Source: CAVRQM01 sp963838805 (GTDB lineage Bacteria > Pseudomonadota > Alphaproteobacteria > Acetobacterales > Acetobacteraceae). Taken from it: a stretch of 64,000 nt of DNA. Under the pieces are notes generated by a model. The model saw only the letters and a program-made list of their open reading frames with translations, made no database searches and was not told where the DNA came from. The position numbers and the translations under genes were made by a program. The DNA lies in the NCBI GenBank assembly GCA_963838805.1, contig CAWISK010000005.1:434001-498000 (forward strand). Reading direction: 5' to 3'. Shown here one piece after another: positions 40,075 to 49,366 of this stretch. Position 1 is the stretch's first letter. Every line of letters starts with the position of its first letter.

Positions 40075-40611
40075 ATGTCGCAGACACAGAGCGCGACCCA
40101 GGGCGCGACCCAGGATGGGCCCCAGGGCGGCAGCCAGACGCGCACGCTGGCCGATCTCAAGGATCTGGCCGTGGCCCAGGCGATCCCCGCCGACCGCCCG
40201 AAGCCCGAGCCGAAGCGCGATGCGCTGGGCCGCAGCTACGCCACCGGACGGCGCAAGAACGCGGTCGCCCGCGTCTGGATCAAGCCCGGCAAGGGCGAGA
40301 TCACCGTCAACGGCAAGCGGGTCGGCCAGTATTTCGCGCGGCCGGTGCTGCGCATGCTGATCACCCAGCCGTTCCTGGTGGCCGACCGCTACAATTATTT
40401 CGACGTGGTCTGCACCGTGACCGGCGGCGGGCTGTCAGGGCAGGCAGGTGCCGTGCGTCACGGCATCAGCCGGGCGCTCACCTATTACGAGCCGGAGCTG
40501 CGCGGCATCCTCAAGGTGGCGGGGTTCCTGACGCGCGACTCCCGCGTGGTCGAGCGCAAGAAATACGGCCGCGCCAAGGCCCGCCGCAGCTTCCAGTTCA
40601 GCAAGCGCTGA
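40075..40611 (+). CDS. rpsI: Ribosomal protein uS9
   Basis: A 178-residue small-subunit protein. The conserved body begins SYATGRRKNAVARVWIKPGK and ends with the S9 signature KKYGRAKARRSFQFSKR, whose C-terminal tail reaches the P-site. Residues 1-50 are a Gln/Thr-rich extension absent from E. coli S9 but usual in this group of bacteria. Intact. Confidence 0.97.
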   Translation: MSQTQSATQGATQDGPQGGSQTRTLADLKDLAVAQAIPADRPKPEPKRDALGRSYATGRRKNAVARVWIKPGKGEITVNGKRVGQYFARPVLRMLITQPFLVADRYNYFDVVCTVTGGGLSGQAGAVRHGISRALTYYEPELRGILKVAGFLTRDSRVVERKKYGRAKARRSFQFSKR

Positions 40612-40640
40612 CACGTTCGGCCGGGAGGGTGGCGGTGGCC

Positions 40641-41591
40641 ATGCCGGCGCGGGTCTTCATCGACGGCGAGGCCGGCACCACCGGCCTCGGCATCCGCGGG
40701 CGTCTGCTGGCCGTGCCCGGCATCGAACTGGTCAGCCTGCCGCCGGAGCGCCGGCGCGATCCCGCGGCACGGCGCGACATCATGGCCAGCGTGGATGTCG
40801 CCGTGCTGTGCCTGCCGGACGAGGCGGCGCGCGAGGCCGTGGCGATGGCGGACGCGCTGGGCGATGCGGGGCCGCGCATCCTCGACGCCAGCACGGCCCA
40901 TCGCGTCGCACCCGGCTGGGTGTACGGCTTCGCGGAACTGGCGCCGGGCCAGGAGGAGGCGATCGCTGCCGCGCGCCGCGTCGCCAATCCCGGCTGCTAC
41001 CCGACCGGCGCCATCGCCCTGTTGCGACCGCTGATCGACGCTGGCCTGCTGCCGGCCGAGTATCCGGTGACGGTCAACGCGGTCAGCGGCTACTCCGGCG
41101 GCGGCCGCGCGATGATTGCGGCGCACGAGGCGCAGGCCGGACCCGCCTTCGAGCTGTACGGCCTGGGACTCGACCACAAGCACATCGCCGAGCTGCAAGC
41201 CTATGCCCGGCTGGCGCGGCGGCCGGTCTTCGTGCCCTCGGTCGGGCATTTCCGTCAGGGAATGCTGGTCAGCGTGCCGCTGCACCTCGATCTGCTGGCC
41301 GGCGCCGCCGATGGCGGAACCCTGCATCAGGCTCTGGCCGATTACTACGCGGGCGCCAAGCTGGTGCGGATGCTGCCGGCCGAACTGCCGCCGCGCATCG
41401 AGCCGGAGGCGCTGAACGACACCGACGTTCTGGAGCTTGGGGTTTTCGCCCATAATCGGCACCGCCAGGCTGTGCTGGTGGCGCGGCTGGACAATCTCGG
41501 CAAGGGCGCCTCCGGGGCAGCGGTGCAGAACATCGCGCTCATGCTGGGATTGCCGGTGCCCGCATCGGCTCCGGGGCTGGTGCATGCCTGA
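40641..41591 (+). CDS. argC: N-acetyl-gamma-glutamyl-phosphate reductase (type 2)
   Basis: The third step of arginine synthesis, NADPH-dependent. A 316-residue protein with VFIDGEAGTTGLGIRGRL at the nucleotide site, the catalytic Cys in RRVANPGCYPTGAIALL and the His region GHFRQGMLVSVPLHLD. The short form without the usual domain insertion and the GEAGTTG opening mark the type 2 group. ATG 40641; GTG 40635 is also in frame. The stop overlaps the next gene start. Intact. Confidence 0.92.
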   Translation: MPARVFIDGEAGTTGLGIRGRLLAVPGIELVSLPPERRRDPAARRDIMASVDVAVLCLPDEAAREAVAMADALGDAGPRILDASTAHRVAPGWVYGFAELAPGQEEAIAAARRVANPGCYPTGAIALLRPLIDAGLLPAEYPVTVNAVSGYSGGGRAMIAAHEAQAGPAFELYGLGLDHKHIAELQAYARLARRPVFVPSVGHFRQGMLVSVPLHLDLLAGAADGGTLHQALADYYAGAKLVRMLPAELPPRIEPEALNDTDVLELGVFAHNRHRQAVLVARLDNLGKGASGAAVQNIALMLGLPVPASAPGLVHA

Positions 41592-42124
41592 GCCGCGCGG
41601 CCCGCTCTGGGCATTGGACGAGCTGGTGCCGCGCATCGCGCCCAGCGCCTTCGTGGCGCCGAACGCGGTGATCGTGGGCGATGTGCGGATCGGCGAGGAG
41701 AGCAGCGTCTGGTTCGGCTGCGTGCTGCGCGGCGACGACCAGCCGATCCGCGTCGGCGCCCGCAGCAATATCCAGGACGGCAGCATCGTCCATGTCCATT
41801 CCGACAACCTGCCGACCTGGATCGGCGACGATGTGACGATCGGCCACGCGGCCATCATCCATGCCTGCACCATCGAGGACGAGGGCTTCGTCGGCATGGG
41901 TGCCACCGTGCTGGATGGCGCGGTGATCGAGCGCGGGGGCATGCTCGCGGCGCGGTGCCACGCTGACGCCCGGCAAGCGGATCGGCGCCGGCGAGCTGTG
42001 GAAGGGTGCCCCGGCCCGGCTCGTGCGGGTGATGGCCCCCGAGGAGCGGGCGGAGTTCGCGCGGATCGCCCCGCATTATGTGGCCCTCGCGGCGCGCTAC
42101 CGGACGGGGCTGCGCCGGCTCTGA
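41584..42124 (+). CDS. Gamma-class carbonic anhydrase-like protein (one frameshift)
   Basis: A left-handed beta-helix protein of ~179 residues. Hexapeptide turns run from FVAPNAVIVGDVRIG. The zinc-site pattern SIVHVH, then IGHAAIIHACTIED, supplies the three histidines of the family, and the end is GELWKGAPARLVRVMAPEE. One extra C near 41955 splits it; removal gives MLAAGATLTPGKRIGAGE. The span is 3n+1. It starts inside the argC stop. Activity as a hydratase is not assured, since many members are inactive or act as assembly factors. Confidence 0.85.
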
Positions 42125-42219
42125 GCGGCCGGGCCTGCAAAGTTGCGGGCAGGCAACCCACTTTGAAGTCAATGCCGCACGGGGCACGTCGCCTCGCGGT
42201 GCGTTCGGGAGATGTCTCG

Positions 42220-42792
42220 GTGTCCCTGTTGCGACTCTCCGCCTGTGCGGCGCTCGTCGTCGTGTCGCTGGCGGGCTGTTCCACCATCGTCCTGCACGAT
42301 ACGGCCGTCATGCCGCGCACCGCGGCCGGTACCCCGGTGATGTCCGACCAGGGCGCCATCCAGACCGCGAGCTACGCGCTGGGCTCGCCCGCCGTCACCG
42401 CGGGACGTCCGGTGGAGGCGGCGCTGGCCCTGGCCGCGATCGACTATCTGGCCGGGGCGCTCTACTCCAACCCGCACTGGGACGGCATTCCGGCCACCAC
42501 CAAGCTGCGGATGCTGCAGGCGCGCGACGAGGTCCGGCAGGTGCTGGCGGTAGCCCCCGGCACGCCGTCGCAGGTGGTCGTGGACCATTTGATCCGGGCC
42601 GCCAATGCGTTCGAGCAGCAGGATGCGCAGGCGGCACTCGCGGCATTGCCCGCGACCGTGTTCGCGCTGGGGCCGCAGCGCACGGCGGCGCTGCTGGCCA
42701 ACCTGCCCTATCTGCCGCAGGCCAATATCGCCGCGCAGGCAGCCAATTTCGACATCAGCTCGGATTGCGCGTTCAATCCCAATTGCGGCTGA
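42220..42792 (+). CDS. Uncharacterised lipoprotein
   Basis: A 190-residue protein with a lipoprotein signal: VSLLRLSACAALVVVSLAGC, Cys being the acylated residue (lipobox LAGC). GTG 42220 follows a GGGAG ribosome site. The mature part is mostly helical (VEAALALAAIDYLAGALYSN, LRMLQARDEVRQVLAVAPG) and ends in SDCAFNPNCG. I do not recognise the family. Convergent with phaC. Intact. Confidence 0.72.
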   Translation: MSLLRLSACAALVVVSLAGCSTIVLHDTAVMPRTAAGTPVMSDQGAIQTASYALGSPAVTAGRPVEAALALAAIDYLAGALYSNPHWDGIPATTKLRMLQARDEVRQVLAVAPGTPSQVVVDHLIRAANAFEQQDAQAALAALPATVFALGPQRTAALLANLPYLPQANIAAQAANFDISSDCAFNPNCG

Positions 42793-42801
42793 CCTGATCC
42801 G

Positions 42802-44640
42802 TCAACTGGCCTTGACCCGCACGTAGCTGCCCGGCGCATCCTCGATCGCCGGCAGCGGACCGGTGCCGGGTTCGCGCGCGGGAACCATCGCGTGCGGCGG
42901 ATCGGTCGCGGCCACCCAGCGCTGCCAGTCCGGCCACCATGATCCGGCGATCTCGGTGGCACCGGCGAGCCACGCCTCGGGGTCGGGCGGCAGGGCCGGA
43001 CTGATCCAGTGGCTGTACTTGCCGCCTTCCGGCGGGTTGACGACGCCCGCTATGTGGCCGGACGCGGCCAGCACGAAACGGCATTCGCCGCCGAGCAACT
43101 GCGTACCCCGATAGGTGCTGCGCCACGGCGCGATGTGATCCTCGCGCGTGGACAGGAAATACGACGGCACGCGCACCCGGCCCAGTTCGATGGGCGTGCC
43201 GTCGAGCGTGATGCCGCCCGGCTGGATCAGCCGGTTCTGCTGGTACATGTTGCGCAGGTAGAAGCTGTGCATGCGCGCCGGCATCCGCGTCGAATCGCCG
43301 TTCCAGTACAGCAGGTCGAACGGGAACGGATCCCGACCCAGCAGGTAGTTGTTGATGACGAACGACCAGATCAGGTCGTTGGCGCGCAGCATGTTGAAGG
43401 TGTTGGCCATCTCGCTGCCCTCGAGATAGCCGTGGCGCTGCATCTTCGCCTCGATCGCCTGAAGCTGCTCCTCGTCGATGAACACCTTCAGCTCGCCGGA
43501 TTCGGCAAAGTCGAGCAAGGTCACGAAGAACGTGGCCGAAGCGATGCGATGGTCATCATGTGCCGCCATCCAGGCCAGCGTGCAGGCGAGCAACGTGCCG
43601 CCGAGGCAATAGCCGATGGCGTTGACCGGCGCCTCGCCCGCGATACGCTGGATCGCATCCAGAGCGGCCAGGATGCCCTCGCGCATATAGTCGTCGAAGC
43701 CCTTTTCGGCCAGACGCTCGTCCGGATTCACCCAGCTCACCACGAAGACGGTGTGCCCCTGTGCCACGGCCCAGCGGATGAAGCTGTTCTTCGGCCGCAG
43801 ATCGAGAATGTAATACTTGTTGATCCAGGGCGGGATGATCAGCAACGGCCGCGCGAACACCTGCTTCGTGCTCGGCGCGTATTGCAGCAGTTGCATCAGG
43901 TCGTTCTGAAAGACGACCTTGCCTTCGCTTACGGCGATATTGCCGCCGACCTCGAACGCCTCGGTATCGGTCATGCGCACATGCAGCCGGCCGCGCCCGC
44001 GCTCCAGATCGGCGAGCAGGTTGCTCAATCCGCGCACCAGGTTCTCGCCGCCGGTCTCGGCGGTGCAGCGCAGCACCTCCGGGTTGGTCAGCACGAAATT
44101 CGTGGGACTCATCGCATCGACGAATTGCCGCGTGTAGAAATCGACCTTCTGCGCGGTATGCGGATCGAGCCCGTCGGCCTGGCGCACCACGTCCTGCACG
44201 AAGCGGGCGGAGAGCAGGTAGGACTGCTTGACGAAATCGAACACCTCGTTATCGCGCCACGCATCGTCGCGGAATCGCCGGTCCTTCGGATCGGCCTCGA
44301 TGACAGGGGCCGCCGCAAGTCCCATCATGCGCCGGGCGGTGCTCTGCCACAGCGCCATCGTGTCCTGCCAGAAGCCGAACTGCGCCTGCATCAGACGCGC
44401 CGGGTCGGCCATCAGCCGCGTGGTCATCTCGATGAAGGCGCGGCCGATGTTGAGCGCGTCGGGCTGATCCGCGCCCTCCGTCGATTGGCGGCGCATCCAG
44501 TCCTGCACCAGCCGTTGCGAGCGCTCCGCGATGGTCGCCATCGAGCGGCCGAACTCGGCCGGGTCGGGCAGGTTGAAGGGCGCGGCAGACGCTGGCGGGG
44601 ATTGGGGGTCCGGGTTGCTGGCCCGCTTCTCGTCGCCCAT
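42802..44640 (-). CDS. phaC: Class I poly(3-hydroxyalkanoate) synthase
   Basis: Polymerises hydroxyacyl-CoA into storage polyester at granule surfaces. A 612-residue intact protein with the N-terminal PhaC domain and an alpha/beta hydrolase core. The lipase-like box is GYCLGGT with nucleophile Cys about residue 345; the Asp is in STREDHIAPW and the His in AASGHIAGVVNPP. Length and the single-subunit layout fit class I. No phaA, phaB or phasin gene is nearby, so the monomer supply is encoded elsewhere. Confidence 0.95.
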   Translation of the reverse strand: MGDEKRASNPDPQSPPASAAPFNLPDPAEFGRSMATIAERSQRLVQDWMRRQSTEGADQPDALNIGRAFIEMTTRLMADPARLMQAQFGFWQDTMALWQSTARRMMGLAAAPVIEADPKDRRFRDDAWRDNEVFDFVKQSYLLSARFVQDVVRQADGLDPHTAQKVDFYTRQFVDAMSPTNFVLTNPEVLRCTAETGGENLVRGLSNLLADLERGRGRLHVRMTDTEAFEVGGNIAVSEGKVVFQNDLMQLLQYAPSTKQVFARPLLIIPPWINKYYILDLRPKNSFIRWAVAQGHTVFVVSWVNPDERLAEKGFDDYMREGILAALDAIQRIAGEAPVNAIGYCLGGTLLACTLAWMAAHDDHRIASATFFVTLLDFAESGELKVFIDEEQLQAIEAKMQRHGYLEGSEMANTFNMLRANDLIWSFVINNYLLGRDPFPFDLLYWNGDSTRMPARMHSFYLRNMYQQNRLIQPGGITLDGTPIELGRVRVPSYFLSTREDHIAPWRSTYRGTQLLGGECRFVLAASGHIAGVVNPPEGGKYSHWISPALPPDPEAWLAGATEIAGSWWPDWQRWVAATDPPHAMVPAREPGTGPLPAIEDAPGSYVRVKAS

Positions 44641-44709
44641 GCTCGCGTCCTTTCCGTGTGCGGCATCCGGCTGCTACATCAGGCGAGGACGAGGCAGCAG
44701 GCACGACGG

Positions 44710-45675
44710 ATGGCGGGTGGATCTGGACTAGGGTGTAGGCGCGGGTCGGGCGTGGTTCAAGCTGGCGGGGTGGCCGTGCTGCTGGGCCTCGGCGGCTGCA
44801 CCACGATCTCGGCGCTCAATCCGGTCGATTGGTGGCACAATCTGGAGGGCGGCCCGATCGCCGACGCCCGGCCGCCGCCGCCCAACGCCGACGCGCCCTA
44901 TCCCAGCCTCGGCAGCGTGCCCAACCGGCCCGTTACGAACGACGCCGCGGCGCGCGGCCAGATCGCCAATGCGCTGATCGCCGATCGCGCCAACGCGCAA
45001 TATGACGCGTCGCAGGCGCCGCTGACCGTGCCGGGCACGGCCCCGCCGCCGGCAGCACCACGGCCGGTGGCACCGGCGGCGGGCGGCGAGGATGCGTCCA
45101 ATGCCACCCTGGCAGCCGCATCGGCCCCTCCGGCACCCCCGGTGGCACCCCCGCCGGCCCCGCCCAGGCTGGCCTCGGCGCCGCGCCCGGCGGTGCAGGC
45201 GGCACCGCTTGCCGCCCCCGCGCCGGCCCAAGCCGCCGCCAGCGCACCGGCGGCTCCCCTGGCCGACATGCCGCCGGCTCCGCCGAGCCCGCCCGCCCTG
45301 CCGGGCGTGAAGCAGGTCACGGCGCCCACGCCGCCGGCGCCCACGCCGCCGCCCGTGCCCAAACCAGCGCCCGTGCCGGTCGCCGGCGCACCGGCGCCGA
45401 TCGCCTTCGGCGCCGGTTCGGCGGTTCTGCCCAGCGCGGCCTATGCGCCCCTGAAATCGCTGGCGCAGCAGCGCGGCGGCGGCACCATCGCGGTCGTGGG
45501 CTTCGGGGGGGCCAGCGACACGAGCGCCGCCTCGCAGGCTGCGGCGATGCCGCTGGCGCTGGCCCGGGCGCGCGCCATTGCCACCTATCTCGAAACCGCC
45601 GGCGTGCCGGCCAGCGCCGTCCGCATCGACGCCGAGGCGGTCGGGCAGGGCGGCGTCGCCCGGCTGATCCACTGA
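44710..45675 (+). CDS. Proline-rich lipoprotein with OmpA-like C-terminus
   Basis: About 321 residues. A short lipoprotein signal (GVAVLLGLGGC) is followed by NPVDWWHNLEGGPIAD, then a ~150-residue Pro/Ala-rich linker that could span the periplasm. The C-terminal domain (IAFGAGSAVLPSAAYAPLKS, then ALARARAIATYLETAGVPA) is like the peptidoglycan-binding OmpA fold. ATG 44710 gives an Arg-containing n-region; GTG 44752 would give a poorer signal. It probably tethers outer membrane to wall (inference). Intact. Confidence 0.75.
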   Translation: MAGGSGLGCRRGSGVVQAGGVAVLLGLGGCTTISALNPVDWWHNLEGGPIADARPPPPNADAPYPSLGSVPNRPVTNDAAARGQIANALIADRANAQYDASQAPLTVPGTAPPPAAPRPVAPAAGGEDASNATLAAASAPPAPPVAPPPAPPRLASAPRPAVQAAPLAAPAPAQAAASAPAAPLADMPPAPPSPPALPGVKQVTAPTPPAPTPPPVPKPAPVPVAGAPAPIAFGAGSAVLPSAAYAPLKSLAQQRGGGTIAVVGFGGASDTSAASQAAAMPLALARARAIATYLETAGVPASAVRIDAEAVGQGGVARLIH

Positions 45676-45683
45676 GCCCCGCC

Positions 45684-46886
45684 ATGAACGACGAGTTCCA
45701 CCGCATCCGCCGCCTGCCGCCCTACGTGTTCGCCGAGGTGAACGCCGCCAAGGCGCGCGCCCGCGCCGCCGGATGCGACGTGATCGACCTTGGCATGGGC
45801 AATCCGGACAGTCCGACGCCGCCGCATATCGTGGCCAAGCTGGTCGAGGCCGTCGCCGATCCGCGCACGCACCGCTACTCCACCAGCCGCGGCATCCCCG
45901 GCCTGCGCCGTGCGCTCGCCGCCTATTACGCGCGGCGCTTCGACGTGGCGCTCGACCCCGAGACCGAGGTGGTGGCGACGCTCGGCTCGAAGGAGGGTCT
46001 GGCCAATCTTGCAGCGGCCATCACCAGCCCCGGCGACACGATCCTCGTGCCCAACCCGTCGTACCCGATCCATCAGTTCGGTTTCATCATCGCCGGCGCC
46101 GCCGTCCGCAGCATTCCCGCGACACCGGACGAGGCCATGCTGCGCGCACTCGACAGCGCGGTGCGTCATTCGGTGCCGACGCCCACGGCGCTGATCGTCA
46201 ATTTCCCGTCCAACCCCACGGCGCAACTCGCGAGCCTGGATTTCTACCGCGAGATCGTCGCCTTCGCGCGCCGGCACGGCATCTGGGTGATGTCCGATCT
46301 CGCCTATGCGGAGCTGTATTTCGACGCGCCGCCGCCGCCCTCGCTGCTGCAGGTGCCGGGAGCGCGCGAGATCGCCGTCGAGTTCACCAGCATGTCGAAG
46401 ACCTATTCCATGCCCGGCTGGCGCATGGGCTTTGCCGCCGGCAACGCCAAGCTGATTCAGGCATTGGCAAGGGTGAAATCCTATCTCGACTACGGTGCCT
46501 TCACGCCGATCCAGGTTGCCGCCACCGCCGCGCTGAACGGCCCGCAGGATTGCGTGGCGCAGGTGCGGGCCCTGTATCGCGAGCGGCGCGACGTGCTGCT
46601 GCGCGGGTTGGCCGCCGCTGGGTGGGACGTGCCGGCGCCGCAGGGCTCGATGTTCGCCTGGGCGCCGATCCCGCCGCGTTTCGCCCATCTCGGCAGTCTC
46701 GCGTTCAGCAAGCTGCTGCTGAGCCGCGCGCATGTCGCGGTCGCGCCCGGCATCGGCTTCGGCGAGCACGGCGACGGCCATGTGCGCATCGCGCTGGTCG
46801 AGAACACGCAGCGGCTGCGCCAGGCATTGCGCGGCATCCGCGCCTTCCTGCAGTCCGAGCCGGCCGTTTCCGAGGCCGCGGAGTAA
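45684..46886 (+). CDS. alaC: Alanine/LL-DAP-type aminotransferase
   Basis: A 400-residue class I PLP enzyme. Conserved blocks are VIDLGMGNPDSPTPPHIV, YSTSRGIPGLRRALAAYY, LGSKEGLANL, NFPSNPTAQ and the PLP lysine in TSMSKTYSMPGWRMGF. These fit the AlaC-like group that makes alanine from pyruvate and glutamate, often annotated as LL-diaminopimelate aminotransferase. The position before hom, with a 1-base overlap, links it to amino acid synthesis. Intact. The symbol is a best guess. Confidence 0.82.
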   Translation: MNDEFHRIRRLPPYVFAEVNAAKARARAAGCDVIDLGMGNPDSPTPPHIVAKLVEAVADPRTHRYSTSRGIPGLRRALAAYYARRFDVALDPETEVVATLGSKEGLANLAAAITSPGDTILVPNPSYPIHQFGFIIAGAAVRSIPATPDEAMLRALDSAVRHSVPTPTALIVNFPSNPTAQLASLDFYREIVAFARRHGIWVMSDLAYAELYFDAPPPPSLLQVPGAREIAVEFTSMSKTYSMPGWRMGFAAGNAKLIQALARVKSYLDYGAFTPIQVAATAALNGPQDCVAQVRALYRERRDVLLRGLAAAGWDVPAPQGSMFAWAPIPPRFAHLGSLAFSKLLLSRAHVAVAPGIGFGEHGDGHVRIALVENTQRLRQALRGIRAFLQSEPAVSEAAE

Positions 46887-48177
46887 TGCGTCCGCTTTCC
46901 GTGGGGCTTGCCGGCCTGGGCACGGTCGGCGGCGGCGTGCTGGCGCTGCTGCACCAGAATGCCGAGCTGATCGCGGCGCGTGCCGGTCGGCCGATCGCGG
47001 TCGTCGCAGTTTCGGCGCGCGATCGTGCGCGCGACAGAGGCGTGCCACTCTCCGGACTGCACTGGTTCGACGACCCCACCGCACTCGCGCACGCGCCCGG
47101 CATCGACGTGGTGGTGGAGAGCATCGGCGGCGCCAACGGTGCCGCCCGCGCCGTGGTCGAGGCGGCGCTGGCGGCCGGCCGGCCCGTGGTGACGGCCAAC
47201 AAAGCGTTGCTGGCGATCCACGGTGCCGCGCTCGCCGCACGCGCCGAAGCATCGGGCGCGGCACTGGCGTTCGAGGCGGCGGTGGCCGGCGGCATTCCTG
47301 TCATCAAGGCGCTGCGCGAGGGCCTGGCGGGCAATCGCATCGCGCGCGTTGCCGGCATCCTGAACGGCACCTGCAACTACATCCTGACGGTGATGCGCGA
47401 ACGCGGCCGCGAGTTCGCCGACGTGCTGGCCGAGGCACAGAAGCTCGGCTATGCGGAGGCCGATCCCGGTTTCGACATCGACGGCATCGACGCCGCGCAC
47501 AAGCTCGCGATCCTCGCCGCACTCGCCTTCGGCCGGCCGGTCGCCTTCGACGATGTGCATGTCGAAGGCATCAGGCATGTCTCGGCGCTGGACATCGCCT
47601 TTGCCGGCGAACTCGGCTACCGCATCAAGCTGCTGGGCATCGCGCGCGCGACCGATGCGGGCATCGAAGCGCGGGTGCATCCCTGCATGGTGCCGCAGGC
47701 GTCGCCGATCGCGGGCGTGGAGGGCGTGTTCAACGCAGTTGTCGCCGAGGGTGATTTCTGCGGCCGCGTCATGCTGGAGGGGCGCGGTGCCGGGGCCGGG
47801 CCTACCGCCTCGGCGGTCGTCGCCGACCTGATCGACATTGCGCGCGGCCGCAGCGTTCCCGTCTGGGGTGCCGCCTCCGGCGCACTGTCGAACGCACCCT
47901 CGCTGCCGATCGCGGCGCATGTCGGCGCCTATTATCTGCGCCTGATGGTTGTGGACCGCCCCGGCGTGATCGCCGATGTGACCGCGGCGCTGCGCGATGC
48001 CGGGCGTATCGCTGGAAAGCATGCTGCAACGCGGCCGCAGTCCTGGCGAATCCGTGCCTGTCGTGCTGGTCACGCACGAGACGCGCGAGATTGGCGATGC
48101 GCTCGGCGCTGTCGCGCATCGCGTCGCTCGACGCCGTGCTGGAGCAACCCGCCATGATCCGCATCGAACCGGCCTAG
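46886..48177 (+). CDS. hom: Homoserine dehydrogenase (two frameshifts)
   Basis: Reduces aspartate semialdehyde to homoserine for threonine and methionine synthesis. The N-terminus LSVGLAGLGTVGGGVLALL binds NAD(P), and the catalytic part has ILNGTCNYILTVM and ADPGFDIDGIDAAHKLAIL with the conserved Lys. A C-terminal ACT domain starts near YYLRLMVVDRPGVIADVT. Two insertions lie in the ACT domain: a third G near 48003 (restoring DAGVSLESM) and one base near 48110 (restoring LSRIASLDAVLEQPAMIRIEPA). The span is 3n+2. The gene is essential in most free-living bacteria. Confidence 0.92.
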
Positions 48178-48203
48178 TGTTTTTGCAGGCGAAATCCCTC
48201 CGT

Positions 48204-48303
48204 CGTCATCGCGAGCCGGCCGCTCGGCCGGCGTGGCGATCCAGGCCCGTGGCACGATGCGGCCGGGCTGGATTGCTTCATCGCTGCGCTTCTCGCAATA
48301 ACG
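48204..48303. repeat. Palindromic intergenic repeat (REP-like)
   Basis: A ~100-base inverted repeat between hom and glpX. The outer arms CGTCATCGCGAG and CTCGCAATAACG, and the inner arms GCGATCCAG and CTGGATTGC, pair with few mismatches; a small CCGGCCGCTCGGCCGG hairpin sits in one arm. The sequence matches, from memory, the CGTCATTGCGAG...CTGGATTGCTTCG family that is dispersed between genes in many proteobacteria. It may also end the hom transcript. Confidence 0.7.
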
Positions 48304-48356
48304 GCAGGTTCGATTATCAATCGAAGTGTTTTGACGCGGTTCTGTAGGAGCAGCCA

Positions 48357-49364
48357 ATGTCCGCCGCCGCCGATGCCGCCGCCGAAAAGCAGGCCGACCA
48401 CCAGACCGACCGCAATCTCGCGCTCGAACTGGTGCGCGTCACCGAATCCGCGGCGCTGGCCGCGAGCCGCTGGATGGGCCTCGGCCTGAAGAACGAAGCC
48501 GACGGCGCAGCGGTCGAGGGGATGCGCCGCGCCTTCGACGCGGTCGCGATCGACGGCACCGTAGTCATCGGCGAGGGCGAGATGGACGAAGCGCCGATGC
48601 TGTATATCGGCGAGAAGGTGGGGCACGGCGGCCCGGAAATGGATATCGCCGTGGACCCGCTGGAGGGCACCACGACCACCGCCAAGGGCGGCCCCAACGC
48701 GATCGCCGTGGTGGCACTGGCCGAGCGCGGCAATTTCCTGCACGCGCCCGACATCTACATGCAGAAGATCGCGGTCGGCAGCGACCTGCCGGCCGGGGTG
48801 GTGGACATCGACGATCCCGTGGCGCGCAACCTGCGCAGCCTGGCGCGCGCCAAGCGTCGCGAAGTCTCCGATCTGGTCTGCTGCATCCTCGATCGCGAGC
48901 GCCACGAGGAGCTGATCGCGCGGGTGCGCGAAGCGGGTGCGCGCATCATGCTGATCGACCAGGGCGATGTCGCGGCGGTGATTGCGACCGCCAATCCGGA
49001 CAGCGGCATCGACATCTACATGGGCTCGGGCGGAGCTCCCGAGGGCGTGCTGGCGGCGGCCGCCCTGCGCTGCACCGGCGGGCAGATGCAGGGGCGGCTG
49101 CTCTACGACGACGACGCGCAGCGCGAGCGGGCGCGGACGATGGGCGTGATCGACCCCAACCGCGTGTACAGCGCCGCCGACATGGCGCGCGGCAATGTCA
49201 TGTTCGCGGCCACGGGTGTCACCGGCGGCCCGCTGCTGCGCGGCGTGCGCCGCTTCGGCCAGGGGGCGATCACCCATTCCATCGTCATGCGCAGCAAGTC
49301 CGGCACGGTGCGCACGATCGAGGCGCGGCACAATTTCGCGACCAAGACCTGGACGAAGAACTGA
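48357..49364 (+). CDS. glpX: Class II fructose-1,6-bisphosphatase
   Basis: A 335-residue metal-dependent phosphatase of gluconeogenesis or the Calvin cycle. It has the metal site VIGEGEMDEAPML and DIAVDPLEGTTTTAKGGPNA, and the later IYMGSGGAPEGVLAAAALR. The location between hom and recJ is a recurrent alphaproteobacterial order. ATG 48357 follows a TAGGAG ribosome site. Intact. Confidence 0.94.
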   Translation: MSAAADAAAEKQADHQTDRNLALELVRVTESAALAASRWMGLGLKNEADGAAVEGMRRAFDAVAIDGTVVIGEGEMDEAPMLYIGEKVGHGGPEMDIAVDPLEGTTTTAKGGPNAIAVVALAERGNFLHAPDIYMQKIAVGSDLPAGVVDIDDPVARNLRSLARAKRREVSDLVCCILDRERHEELIARVREAGARIMLIDQGDVAAVIATANPDSGIDIYMGSGGAPEGVLAAAALRCTGGQMQGRLLYDDDAQRERARTMGVIDPNRVYSAADMARGNVMFAATGVTGGPLLRGVRRFGQGAITHSIVMRSKSGTVRTIEARHNFATKTWTKN

Positions 49365-49366
49365 GC

